A stretch of 64,000 nucleotides of DNA from Hymenopellis radicata (Eukaryota; Basidiomycota; Agaricomycetes; Agaricales; Physalacriaceae): NCBI GenBank assembly GCA_015501595.1, contig JADNRX010000176.1:45274-109273 (forward strand), in the 5' to 3' direction. The notes beneath the pieces were generated by a model. That model was given only the letters and a program-made list of their open reading frames with translations. It was not told the origin of the DNA and searched no databases. This document shows, piece by piece, positions 47,042-58,349 of this stretch. The translations under genes were made by a program, and so were the position numbers. Positions within the stretch are counted from its first letter, which is position 1; each line of letters starts with the position of its first letter.

Positions 47042-47769
47042 ATGACCTCGACAATGGTCTCTGCATTTGGGGTTGAAGACACGTTTGAAGAACTTGCATT
47101 TGACAGCACTCTGGACGCGTTGCTGCTATCTGAATCGATTACGTCGCCGTCCTTTGAAGGGGATTTCGTGAGTCGCCGCGCCCCCGTCCCGCTCCGTCGC
47201 GTCTAATACCCGTCTTATAGATGTCGAATTTCGCCTGTTGTGGAATGATACTTGCGGATTTGCATGCGCTGCTGGAGCATTTCGAGACCGCGCATCGACC
47301 TCAGAGGGTATTACTCGGTTTGGAGATACCAGCACCTCCAACGCCGCCTCCGTCATCGTGCAGTCTTTCAGATTTGTTGGCACCAGCAGCGACACAGGCA
47401 CTATCTTCAAGTGATTCACAGGACGCGCTACCGCCGCTGCCGATTCCGATTACGCCATCCCGATCGCGGACGATAGATCGCCCGACTCGGCGCGAGCGTG
47501 TGGAGGCGCATATGGACAAGGACAGAAACTCGAGGAGACGGAAACGAAGGCGAGAGTATGCCTGCACGGTGGGTATAGTTCTTATCGCTCTGGATATGAT
47601 CCGAGATCTCATATCTGCCATCCAGAAGACACCTGGTTGTATCAAGGTAGGCGACGTGTATGCATGCATGCGTGTCAGATCATTGATGATGTTTGTGAAG
47701 GAGTACCTGAACAAGAATGGACTCAAGTATCATTTGGAGAAGGGAGAGTGCGTTGTTCCGAAGGAATAG
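47042..47769 (+). CDS. Sfp1-like C2H2 zinc-finger protein
   Basis: Four exons, 47042-47167, 47221-47568, 47626-47646 and 47701-47769 (introns 53, 57 and 54 nt), give about 187 residues. Residues about 46-67 form an N-terminal finger-like block (FACCGMILADLHALLEHFE..H). A P/S-rich middle follows (EIPAPPTPPPSS) and a basic stretch (RRRKRRREYAC). The C-terminal finger is assembled by splicing: C157..C163 from YACT|KTPGCIK, then EYLNKNGLKYHLEKGEC with H176 and C182. This NGLKYH finger is characteristic of Sfp1-type regulators of ribosome-biogenesis genes, nuclear and nutrient-controlled in yeasts. That role here is inference. The protein is short for the family. Introns 2 and 3 are multiples of three without stops, so an unspliced message would also read through with a disrupted finger. 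ATG 47042 or 47054 may be used. Confidence 0.82.
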
Positions 47770-48066
47770 ATTGATGAGGGGACTGGGCGGGTGTCCGAGA
47801 TAGGGAGGCGGGGCGCCACGAAAGTATCATATGATAATTATGGTTGGCCGCGACGGGACGAGGATGTTCCGGGTGTGGGGACGTGTACTTTTCGTCAATT
47901 CGACTTTCGAGGTACTGCATTTAAAATGCACTGGTTCTGCAGGCGCTGTACGTGAACTCCTTAATGGGCAAACAGTACATGTGAATGCGCCCGCCACATT
48001 CCCGATTCAGGAACATTACGATCGCTGTGCTAGTGCAACTGCCTTGTTGTGTGAGATTCTGCTTAC

Positions 48067-48120
48067 AGCTGTTTTCATATTGATGCGGAAAACGTTTGAT
48101 TTTTGGTTGTGTGGTCATGT
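48067..48120 (+). repeat. 54-bp inverted repeat, left arm
   Basis: agctgttttcatattgatgc and the sequence after it match the reverse complement of 48625-48678 with about seven differences. The arms enclose about 500 bp without coding content. Flanking bases do not show a target duplication. It could be a small non-autonomous transposon with long terminal inverted repeats. Confidence 0.7.
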
Positions 48121-48624
48121 TGTGATCACCTCCCATTTCTAGTAGCCCGCCCAGGCGCCTTGTACACCGCCGCGCGCTGTGCTGCTCAAAATTAAGAGCA
48201 ATATAATACACGGAAGGTCTTAATGTTGCAATACTGGGTTATTCATGTCTGAAAAATGATCTCGCTGTAGTTACAAGCCCGCAGTGCATAGATATTAGGA
48301 CCCAATACAATGAGGTAGTCTACAATTTTAGCCCGAGAGCCATGGTCAAATAACCTGACATGTCAGAGAGGTTGGAGAGCTGCATTCCCTCACGTTCAGC
48401 CAATGGACGAGCAGTCGCCGCCACTGCCAGTCGGTGGTGTGCGGAACGCACTCAGTTGGCGGCTCTTGAGGCTCTGCCATTAGAAATGTGGCTGTAGCTA
48501 TCCATCAGCGAGCCGTGCTTTGGATGCATATCATAGCATAGCGCAAGGGCGCCGGCAAGGCGAAAAAGAGTGCAAGATTGGTGCAGGACATGGCGGGAAG
48601 CAGGCGTGACCCCGAGTAAGCACC

Positions 48625-48678
48625 ACATAACCACACAACAAAAAATCAAACGTTTTCCGCATCATTATGAAAACAGCT
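48625..48678 (-). repeat. 54-bp inverted repeat, right arm
   Basis: Inverse of 48067-48120; see that entry. Both arms contain the invariant core gcggaaaacgtttgattttt. Confidence 0.7.
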
Positions 48679-49357
48679 ATAACACGCGTAGTTGAACAAG
48701 GCAATACAAGGGACAACGTTTTCTTGTTCTGCTCTTCTTGTCTGCTTTTCATAGTTTCTCTTTTATACGGCGGGGAAATTATCACATGGGGTTATAACAG
48801 CGGCGCTTCGGAAGGATCCGAGGTGCCGCGGGGGATCGTCCGACTAGTGCGAGGTCAGTTGTCATTCTTGGTGTCAATCAGTTGACCGACAGAAGCAAAG
48901 ATGGGGACGGAAATGAGCAGCTGCGTGGCGTCTACCCCGCATCGTTTCCCCAGGTTACACAGCTTGGAGCATATCAGTTGGCAGACCCGTCTTCCCCGCA
49001 TTGACTGAATTGGAGAGGCTCGGTCGTAGAGAGATCCGATCATGCAGCAAGGATTGTATGTAATAGCAGCGCCACATCCCAGCCTCCCCTGCTTGGATTT
49101 TCTGTTTCCGTGGGCACCGCATATTTCTTGAGCCGGACGTATCAGCAACACGAAAGCGGTCTCCGGTGGATGAGGCATGTTTTGTGTCCGGGGTTAGCCG
49201 ATCAGTCACAAGTGTTCGGAGAAACGTTACGTAATACACGTGACTAAAAAGCATTGGATTCAGCTGATTGGATGAATACCGGGCCGTTTGGGTAGGAAAA
49301 GGTCCCCTCGACCACCAACCATCTCCAGGGCACACCACGCTCTCATCGCCGCGACTA

Positions 49358-52300
49358 ATGCTGCGAGTGCTGCCTAATCCCGTTCTCGCCGTCACTCACG
49401 ACGTGCTCAGAGACGTTGACGGCGACGACGCCCTTTCTTCGCTCTGGTTCCGTACGTTGAACGCCGTACCGTTTATCGTCAGGGCCGCTGATGTTGTACT
49501 ACCCCACAGTGTTTACAAAGGCTAAAGGCGGTCTACTCGATGGCGAGCGCCTCGAGAACATATCATGGCGCCTCTGGCACCGCGAGCTCGCCGACTCGCA
49601 CTCTTACCGCCCGCTGACCCCGGAGTCGCCAGCGGATGGAACGGCACCCGCGACATTTACTGGCTCCCACCCGCAGGGTAAGTCTGCACGACGTCGGCAA
49701 CAGTGAACACGCTAATTCTTTCATCGCAGCGGGCCCAACGTCGCGAACACACCACATTGGCAAGGTCATTGACGAGATCAGTCTACAGGCTATTACCCTA
49801 CAGCCGCGCTCCCATCTACCGACCCCGACGACAGAGCCAGTGTCCATTGCGATATACACAGCCACAGATACCCCTCAGCGATCGCCGTCCCGACGCACCG
49901 CGGCCGACTCCGATCCCCCACGTGTCGTCGTGGTTAATCCGACCCCAAATCTAACGCCTCATCCTACTCCCCCTGCGACTCCCGTGCTTCCACCTGCAAC
50001 TGCAGGTCGATTACCTAATCATTCCTCTGTCTCTCCCCTTCCCCCACCACGATCTTACCAGAGATCCACTGTAGTCCGTCAGACCTTACCTATGCCTGCT
50101 ACTGCCTCGCTCAGGCCATCCGATGTTAAATTTTTCGCTGGATCACCATCGTCGTCCAGCACGTCGTCCGGCTCATCTACGTCGTCCTCGAATAGCACAG
50201 ATAATTCACCAGAGGAAACCCAGCCTTCCTCGTCTACTACCACGGCCGACATTCCTCCGGCCGACATTCCACCGTCTCTCTGTCGCACAGAGACCCTTCC
50301 TGTTGCCCTCTACGATGCAGACAAGGTCTCGCAATCCATCGCTAGGAATGGTCGCCGTAACCGCGTTCAAAAAGTGGCGACTCATGCCCGCATGCCATCT
50401 GTCAAGGATCGCGAGTCGCTCGAGGCGGAAGATCGGGCTCTGGCAGAGCAGCAACGACTGGAGCACGATTTGGAGACTAAACACAGGCGAGAGCAGGAAG
50501 AGCGACAAAAGCTGATTACTTGGGAGAGAGAAATGGAGCTTGAGAGGCAGAGACGTAAAGAGAGAGAACAGGAGGATAAGCGGCGAGAGGAGCACGAGAA
50601 GGAGTTGCAGAAATTGAGAGAAGTTGAGAGATTGAAGGAGCTCGAACGCGTCAAGCTGCAGGAGGGCCTCTTACGACGGACGGCATCTACGGGGCGTTTG
50701 CCCACACAGGACACCGTCATTTTCGACTTTACCGAGGAGGCCCAGAATGATACACTGCAGCCTTCCCGTTCCTCCCATCCCGAACTCACTCGCACTGCTT
50801 TTGGTCTCAACCGTGCCCTGAGTCCGCCCAAGGCTTCAACTTCTTCGGCGGCAGCCACCAAGACTCGCACTCGGGATCTTTTGCCCTCGGCGCCCAACTT
50901 GCAGGCCCTGGCTTCTCAAAAGGCAGCGATGCGTATGCAGAGCACCTTGAAAGGCGCCTTCACACCCGTACATCGAGGCAGTCCTACCAAGAGCGAGTCG
51001 TCCAAGGCTTCTTCGAGTCGGAATAGCAAGCAGCCCTCGCCCAAGCCACATCCGAACGGCGTCACACCTGCACCCCCGTCGAAACCTCCTGCGCCTCCTA
51101 GTCTTAAAGGCAAGGAGAAGGAAAAACAGAAGCAGCATTTAACGAGGACCGGACGACCGTTTGAATTATTATCCTCTGACGAAGAAGAGGAAGATGGAGA
51201 CGACGACGACGATTGGACCTCTGCCGAAGAGGCCGACGAGGTCGAGGACGAAGTGGTGCTTCCACCTTCGGTAAGAGCAATTTTTTTACACGCTCGAATA
51301 TCGTATTCACATGGCTTTAGACACGACCAAAAGCTCGGTCACATTCTCCCCCACCGCCACCTCCGCCGCCAATAAATCATCGGACTACGAGGAATCGGCG
51401 GCAGATGCCCGCCGACATGCAGAAGCATCTGCGAATGGACGAGCTCCATCACGCGTTCGAGGAAGCCGAGCGCCAGACGGAGACGTTTACTTTCAACAAG
51501 TTGCCGAAGCGGAGCTATTCAAACTTATCGCGGACGAATTCTGGTCTCTTGAGCCAGCTCATGCATCCAGATCCGCAGGCTTTACCCGACGTTTATCGAC
51601 GGGGCTATTCGAGTGGGGATCTGACGGAGAAACCTCGGCCGCGTGCGCCTCAGTTGCATCCCAGCCAGAGCGCTGCAGCACTGCCTGTGGCCGCACAGGT
51701 ACATGTGGGAAGCGTGAGGAACGGTGGTGCGATCAAGCCCGGCGATTATCGTCCGAAAGCTCGCCCAACGAAGAGGAGATGGAAGACGAGACCGATGGCG
51801 AGGACAATTCGTTGAATGTGTCCAACTCGGTCGCCCAAGAGAAGCTAAAGGCTATCTTTGGGAACATGCGTGGCGGAGGAGCGAACGCCAATGCCAACAA
51901 GGTTGCGCCGATACGGCCGCCTCATGTGGAGCGTCGGGAAACAAGGTCGTATCGAGGGTACAGCCCACCGTGCCTGTGGAGCGTCCTGTTGCGCCTGCGG
52001 CCGCTGCGCTGGAGCGCACGATGACGGAGCCTGTCGCTGTGCCGACATTCCCGTACAATCTCCCGGTGGCTGCGATCCCCGTGTCGCCGCGCACCACGCG
52101 GCAGTGGATGCTGCGGACAGAAATGTCGGAGAGCGTGCGCACGAATCTGCTGTGGCAGCGGAAGATGGATAAGCAGCTCATGCCGCCGCCGAGGCGGAAC
52201 AAGAGCAGCACTGCCATCTCGACCATACCGAGCGTGGTGAAGCTCACGGAGAAGACGGCGCCTGTGGATGGGGGCATGAGGGTTGAGCAGGAGCGCGAGG

Positions 52301-52374
52301 AGGCGCGCGATGAGATTCGGCGGGTGAATCTGATGCGTAATAAGAGCTGGGCGGCGGATTATCATCCGCAGTGA
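49358..52374 (+). CDS. DUF1752/DUF3295 nitrogen-response-type regulator (two frame breaks)
   Basis: Exon 1 (49358-49451) gives MLRVLPNPVLAVTHDVLRDV. Splicing 49452-49509 joins SLWFLFTKAKGG to ERLENISWRLWHREL, the DUF1752 motif found near the N-terminus of fungal nitrogen regulators. Exon 2 ends at 49677 and exon 3 runs 49730-51270: P/S/T-rich, then a long charged coiled coil (about 50400-50660, EERQKLITWEREMELERQRR), a basic-serine part and the acidic LLSSDEEEEDGDDDDDW. Exon 4 (from 51321) carries DUF3295: NKLPKRSYSNLSRTNSGLL, SPNEEEMEDETDGEDNSLN, PRTTRQWMLRTEMSESVR and NKSWAADYHPQ. These last blocks lie in three phases, with breaks near 51740 and 51930 and no intron signals. The gene is either damaged or mis-sequenced there. 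A role in nutrient-dependent transcription is inferred from the family. Confidence 0.85.
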
Positions 52375-52819
52375 TTGTTCTCTCGTTCTCTACTGGTTAT
52401 GGCTTACGAAACTTGGACTTGCAAACTGGTCTAATGTAATGGGTGATTGTTTGTGTGCTTTTACTGTACGAGTACTTGTTTATATCGTTTTTTTCTCTCT
52501 TCTTTTTGCTTTCGGTCTTTAGCATCAGCATCCATCAGCAGCTTACTTGTACGATTATTTTCATTTGGCATTAGTAAATAGTTAATGTGGAACATGTTAC
52601 TGGGTTTGGCTTTACTTTTGGGTGAGGGTCCGAGGATCCGAGGTTCATGGACGCCACAGCACGATACTAGGTGGAGGGAGTCTTCGTTTCCCGCTGGAAT
52701 AAACCGTCTTTTTTCGCTGGTCTCGGATGAACGTCTGCGTATCTGTGCAGGTGCGTCGGGGCTAATTTTGTCTGATTGTTTTGATGTGGAAGATTCTAAC
52801 CGCCGGGGCTATCGAGGCG
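52375..52819. other. 3' flank of the DUF1752 gene
   Basis: T-rich untranslated-like sequence (about 52440-52560) with no further gene seen before the repeat arm. Confidence 0.45.
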
Positions 52820-54105
52820 GGCAGGACACGGTCGTCAAAGAGGCTCGTCTTATCTACTACGGCCGCGGAAGAGACGTGCGTTGATAACGCCGATGTTCTT
52901 GCTACAAGTGCACGGTCAGACTCATAAAGATAACGACTGTGTGCAATGATGTGGGGGGTACTGTGTACTCTGGGGATTTCCACCATGCGAGCACGTTCGT
53001 ACTATGCGAGCTGTCGGCCACCGAGGATCACCGGTACCGTCGATGGAAGTTCTCCAAGTTGCTGCGTGCTAGTGGACTCTCGAACTGGGTGTACCATGAA
53101 TTGGGGCCGGTCTCGGCGAGCGGTGCAGAAAGAGACACGGTCTTTGATTGATGCGGTGTGTAGTACGACCGTACTAGTTGCGACTCAACAAACTTTTGGG
53201 CGTCTCGGCGACCAGCAGAAGGTGACCCGGTCATCATTGATTGACGCTACTTCTGTCTATAGGATACGGACGACCGTAGGTTGCGAATACGGGATTATGG
53301 CATCCCACGGTGAAACCGATACCCCAACATCCAGTCTGGGGTTTCTCTCCATGTTTGATAGTTCCTTGTTGTGTGAGTGGTGCAGGAAAATCTGGGTGCT
53401 TCATCTACAGGGAAAGTAGGCCCCATATCAGATTTGTGCGTCTGCGGCGGAAGCCGACTTGGTATACGACTTTGACAGGAATGTGATCCTACAAAAAGTA
53501 TATATTTACTGGGTGTTGATCTGCCGGTGTTTTGTGACTTACTGTAGACGCGCTGCAATTGTACCCGATGATAATTGTAAGCGCAGAGTTGTATTCGTCG
53601 CAGGCTACCAAGGTCCACAGATTCGCGCCTCTGATTTTAACCGTGCTAACCTCGACTCGGAGTCTGGAGTGTCACGTACATTGCTGAGTGACTGCCGGCT
53701 GTACATACGGCGTCCTGGCTACACAGTACCCGCAGATGACCTGGAAACGTCTCAGCCGGCAATTGAGAAGATATCGCAGTCGCGGACGCCCACTTATCAC
53801 TACGGCATATTGATGATCTTCAAAGATTGGAACCGCACCGACGAGAATACGTACTCTAGGCGTGTCCCAAAGCTCTGTATCGAGGCAAATGATGAAACCC
53901 GTTCTGTCGCTTCTGATGCATCCTACCCACCTGACGCGCTGTCACGGTCGACAGAATTTCATCTAAGAGTCGACGATGGGGGAGGGCGTTAATATGAAGC
54001 ATTTCATCATGTGAAGGTGGAATCGTTTAAAATCGATGGGGATGAGCGGATGTTCCTGGAGATCGACAAACCCAGGATTCCTGTCGAAAGAAGTGAGGGA
54101 TATCG
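52820..54105 (+). repeat. Right arm of the second inverted duplication
   Basis: Aligns with the reverse complement of 42495-43935. A further partial direct repeat follows: the block beginning gatatcgcagtcgcg at 53779 recurs at 54099 and continues with matching pieces (gatgatcttcaa, cccaaagctc, gtatcgaggca) to about 54235. Confidence 0.75.
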
Positions 54106-54513
54106 CAGTCGCGTACGCCCACCTAACACGACGGCATGATGATGATCTTCAAGGGTTCGACCTGCGCGCAGACTTACAGACGAGGTCGAGGCGTGCTCCC
54201 AAAGCTCCGTATCGAGGCAGACGATGAAGCCTCCTTCTCTCGCTCAAGGTCGTCTAAAGGACGACATCAGAGGCTTAGGTAGAAACTCAGACTTATGGAG
54301 AACGAAGGTCTCAACCTGTATACTGTGCATGTTCGTCAGAATGAGGTAAACTTGAGAAAAGAAGAGACGGCTTACTTGGAAACCTGAATGAAACTCTGAG
54401 AGATACAGTGTAATACTTCTACGTAGACTACACGAAGGAACCGGCTAATGCCACCGAGTCGTCGATACAGCACGCGGGGGATACACAGCTAACCGTGCCC
54501 CGTGTAACTTCAG

Positions 54514-56440
54514 TCAACTCCTAGTGAGATGACGAGGTTAGTATGAACAAGGTTAACAGGCGTCGTGCCAACACTTACCCAGGACTTGGCAAAGTTGTCG
54601 TCCTTCGAACCAACATGTGCATTCCGACGTAACACTCGCCGAAATACAGGTCTAAAGTGGAGATGTCCATTGGTAAGAACAGGCTGGCAAGACAAAAGCT
54701 CACCATGGCCTGACGAGAGCGCGACGGGTCTCAGCGTCGTGCGAGAGGGTGTACTCTCATCCACCTCCAAGTCGAGGGTCATCCCGACCTCGCGCTCACG
54801 AGTTGCGCCACGTCTGGCGGATGTAGCGCACGTACCAGGGCGTACGTGCGACAGAGCCTACACCTCCTAGCCTCGTTCCTTGTATTCCCGTCATTCCATA
54901 CGCTTCCACTTCATCTAAAGTCCGAGATCAGCATCAAAAGAAATGGTCCAAATTCGTGACCGCACCTTCGCACGACGAGCTTGACAGCGATGTCCTAGCC
55001 GCATCCAGACGTCCTTGAAGCCGTCATCCATCGAAAGCAGGGGTTGTCCTCTTTGTCGGGATTCAGAATCCTGACGTCGCACCCAACATCATGGCGGAGC
55101 GACGTCGGAGGATCCGCAGCGATACACGGCTAGTCCAGACAGAGACGAGGCGCACTGGGCGAGGTATTGTTGTCGCTGACTCCTAAATGGAGTCCCAGAT
55201 GTCCTAAAATTTGCCGTTAGTACGAGGAGATTCACGCAACTTTTGGTAAACTTACCGAAGACCAACGATGAAAGAGGCGGCGGCCATACTGAAATCATTC
55301 AGTCGTGGTGTCGGGCCAAAGCAGTCGTCGACTTGGACGTACCTATCTCACCGAGTTAGTTAAGACCGCCAAAAGAAGAAGTCGGCTTACCGGGTCAATC
55401 CATTGGTTCATCTTGTAGTCGAACGTCTGGCACATTAGCGACGCGTACGCCTTTGGAATTTCAACGATCAGTTTGGCATTACAGTCAATGTGGCAGGACA
55501 TACCGTGCAAGACCGCCTGCTAATAGGACAAAGTGCTCTAGAGCGCCTATGAAACACCCTCAAAAGACGTATCCGGTCTGAGACGACGGTAGTATTGTTG
55601 AAGGCACCAGTGTAGGCGACGCTGAGTGTGGTGTCAAAGGAAGGGCGGCGCTTTGTTGTCCTCTATCCAGAGAGGTGTTGCTCCCACCGGCGCGAAGCCA
55701 AATGGTACGGGACGCGTCACGAAGACAACGCCCCGAACAACGTAGGCGAGTCGTGCATTATCCTAGAGTCTGTTGGAAGTGTCAGTGAGAGCTTGACAAA
55801 TGAATGGAGATGAGCTACTTACCACTTGAGGTCGACGGCGCTAGTCCCCGGATAAACTGCGGCGACTGGCGGGCAAGGTCATCGAAGGACGTAGTCCCGA
55901 ACTCGAATCCATGGCGGGTCGGTCCATGTCTATAGTAGAGGTTATGAATATGGCAGGATAAGAAGGAGCGGCGGGACGAACCGTCCAAGTTGAAGGCAAG
56001 GCCCGACGGCCTACTCGATGTCTGGTAAAAGGCAGTGAGTAAAATGAGGCAATGCGCAGTACAAACGACGCCGTACCAAGCGAGCCATAAGAGATGCGAA
56101 GTCCTAGACGCGAAAAGTCCTGCTCGTTGGGAGACAGTGGGCAAAAAAATCTAGAAAAGTCGTCAGCGAGGTGGTCAAGGAGAAAGCTAACGAAAGAGAG
56201 ATACCACGGCAGTGAATGCCAACCAAAGAGGCGCTGAGGGAAGGCGGTAGTGAGGGCAAAGCGACGATGATGGTAAGAGGAAGAAGACATACCGGTCACA
56301 TCAACGTGACCGTCATGTTTTAAGCGCGTCGGTAAGGCGTTGGCGACGACAACGGCGGCGCAGACGAGAGATAGATACAGTCTGATGGGTGAGCCTATGG
56401 GAGCAACCAGACAAGACGATGGAGAACAAACCGGGAAAGA
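54514..56440 (-). CDS. Unknown multi-exon protein gene, possibly broken
   Basis: Several minus-strand exons look genuine because protein-like phrases meet exact splice sites. A hydrophobic leader (RLYLSLVCAAVVVANALP, about 56330-56385) ends near a donor. Then HNLYYRHGPTRHGFEFGTTS (about 55870-55930), TTLSVAYTGAFNNTTVVSD (about 55580-55640), CHIDCNAKLIVEIPKAYASL to KMNQWIDP, an intron 55343-55390, VQVDDCFGPTPRLNDFSMAA to SFIVGLR, an intron 55204-55255 containing tactaac, then FRSQRQQYLAQCASSLSGL. The C-terminus is DLYFGECYVGMHMLVRRTTT, ending PSPGS at 54514. The order of exons between 54600 and 55100 and between 55560 and 55860 cannot be closed in one frame, and no start ATG is certain. A secreted or membrane-anchored protein is likely. 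Family not recognised. Confidence 0.45.
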
Positions 56441-56545
56441 ACGAGAGAGGGAAGAATGGGAGAAGTGATGATAGGTATTGGAGGATTCCCGTCGCCTTTT
56501 ATTCACTACTCCAGCATTCTGAACTCCGCAGAATACGTACATCAA

Positions 56546-58349
56546 TCAATACATTCGGTTTCGGTTACGCGCGACCGTCGGGTGGGACGAGAATAGATGA
56601 ATATTGGGCGCAGATTGTGCCGCCACGCAATCTCGTTGATTCGCTATTCGCCGCCCTGGCAACACGGAGCGAAAAGAATAACTAAATACTTTCGAGTAAT
56701 CTTCAGAGCAGCGTCTAGTCAGACCATAGCCACAGTAGTAAAGCCAACCCGAATGAAACTTACCTCCTCCTCACAAATGCACCGTGGCGACTTTCCCGTT
56801 CTCAAACCAAGCTTCCAACCCTCAGAACGCTGGAATTAGGTGCAGGGTCTACCCCTGCACAGTTGATGTGAGTCATGATGGGGCGCCCAGACCCGGAGAT
56901 AAAAGAAAACTTACTGAGTGTTTTTTCGCTGCAACGCGTCGCGTTGCCAATTACACCCATTTGGGAACGGAGAAAGGCTCCGTGTACGTTAAACTATCAT
57001 GTCACATCAGTCAGCGAGAAAAGAAAGCCGTTGGAACACGGAAAAGGTACGAACCTTTTCCGTAAACTGGTGACACTGTGCGAATCGCACGTTAACGTTG
57101 AATTGAATTCGTGCACAAGCGGAAAGAGACTCGCAGACAGTATATTCAGGGTACATACACCTAATACAGCAGTCAGATTTAACACAGTCAAGCGGGAAAC
57201 GAGTTTTACGCAAAAGTCTCGGAGGGACGGAGGAGGAAGACAACCACTGGCGTCATTTCCCCGCATCCATGGCGGACCAGATAAGATTGTCAGTGCCCCA
57301 GATACGTCACAGGGTTCCGGAAATCCTCGTGCTATCGATGTGCAGGGTCCTAGGCATCTCGCTGAGGCTCTGACGCGAAAACCCAGCTTCAGAACGCGTT
57401 CGCAGGTCCGCAAAGCATCGGATATCGCCTGAGGTACCCATAGAGTCGTCGCCAAGTGAATTAAGGTCTGAGAGAGCTACGGGAGAGCGGGAATGCAAGA
57501 GGGTGAGCTAGTGTAACCGTTTTGAAATCGGGCAAGTCGTGGTTCAAGTTCAAGTTGAACCGATCACTTGGGCCTACCCTATCCGTATGTTGACACTTGA
57601 TCACGATATTTTGCCGCTACTTCCGAGCAAATTGGACGTCCAGACAGAAGTGAGGACTCGGCCCACCCGCTGAGCGTGCGGAACGAATTCCCTGCTTGGA
57701 ATACGTCTAATGGACCTGGCGACCCGACGGACATCATGTTCAGGGTACACTTGATCACTTCTGCTAATTTTGAGGCCCATCTTACGGCGTCGTATCGAGA
57801 AGTTTTCATTGGATGTTTCGGGCATTCCCACTTCTCCGTAAGTGTCAACAGGTGGTATATCTTCCTCTCTGTGTTTTGGTCCAACTTTGGGTGATTACCA
57901 TGTCATAGCAGTATCTCATACAATACTCACGATGGTCTTTAGGAGGTCTTCTAGTGCTTTCAAGACATGATATTATTAAGATACAGATTTGTACACTATT
58001 CTAAAACCCTTTTAAGGCTACGGTAAACGACATTGATGATTATTTTGTGACAGATTGCAGCGAGAGTTTATAATCTAGTTTGAATTGCACGGTAAACTAC
58101 GACCATGGGCGGTCTATTCTACGTATTCGACTATGCCCTACATTGTATCCTACACCCCATGCCCGCGATGGCCTCAGATCCACCCAACCGAATACAGGGG
58201 TGTGAGCGGCGGAATCTCCTTCGATATCAGGAACTACAAACGAGTTAGTTCCATATGAAACATGGTCCAGAAGCGGGAAGTACGTACCTGCACGCTTCCA
58301 AGTCGCGACGGTGTCCGTGAGCTAAGAGAACGACCTCCGCTGCAATGAC
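56546..58349. other. Region without a supportable gene
   Basis: Open frames at 56875-57432 (+), 57455-56997 (-) and 57884-57579 (-) have no recognisable motif and overlap each other. The minus-strand frames might be exons of the same unknown gene family as the flanking regions, but I cannot join them. Confidence 0.35.

Larger units (their letters stand above)
47770..49357. other. Intergenic region containing a small inverted repeat
   Basis: No supportable gene. It contains the inverted pair at 48067-48120 and 48625-48678 (listed separately) and the promoter side of the DUF1752 gene. Confidence 0.4.

Noticed and set aside
52946..53992. Plus-strand open frames in the 53-kb repeat arm
   Set aside because: The frames are not conserved in the inverted copy at 43 kb, so they are unlikely to be coding.
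56997..57884. Possible duplication between 57.1 and 57.7 kb (agggtacac-like blocks, CTLN phrases)
   Set aside because: Only about 20 bp of similarity; not enough to call a repeat.
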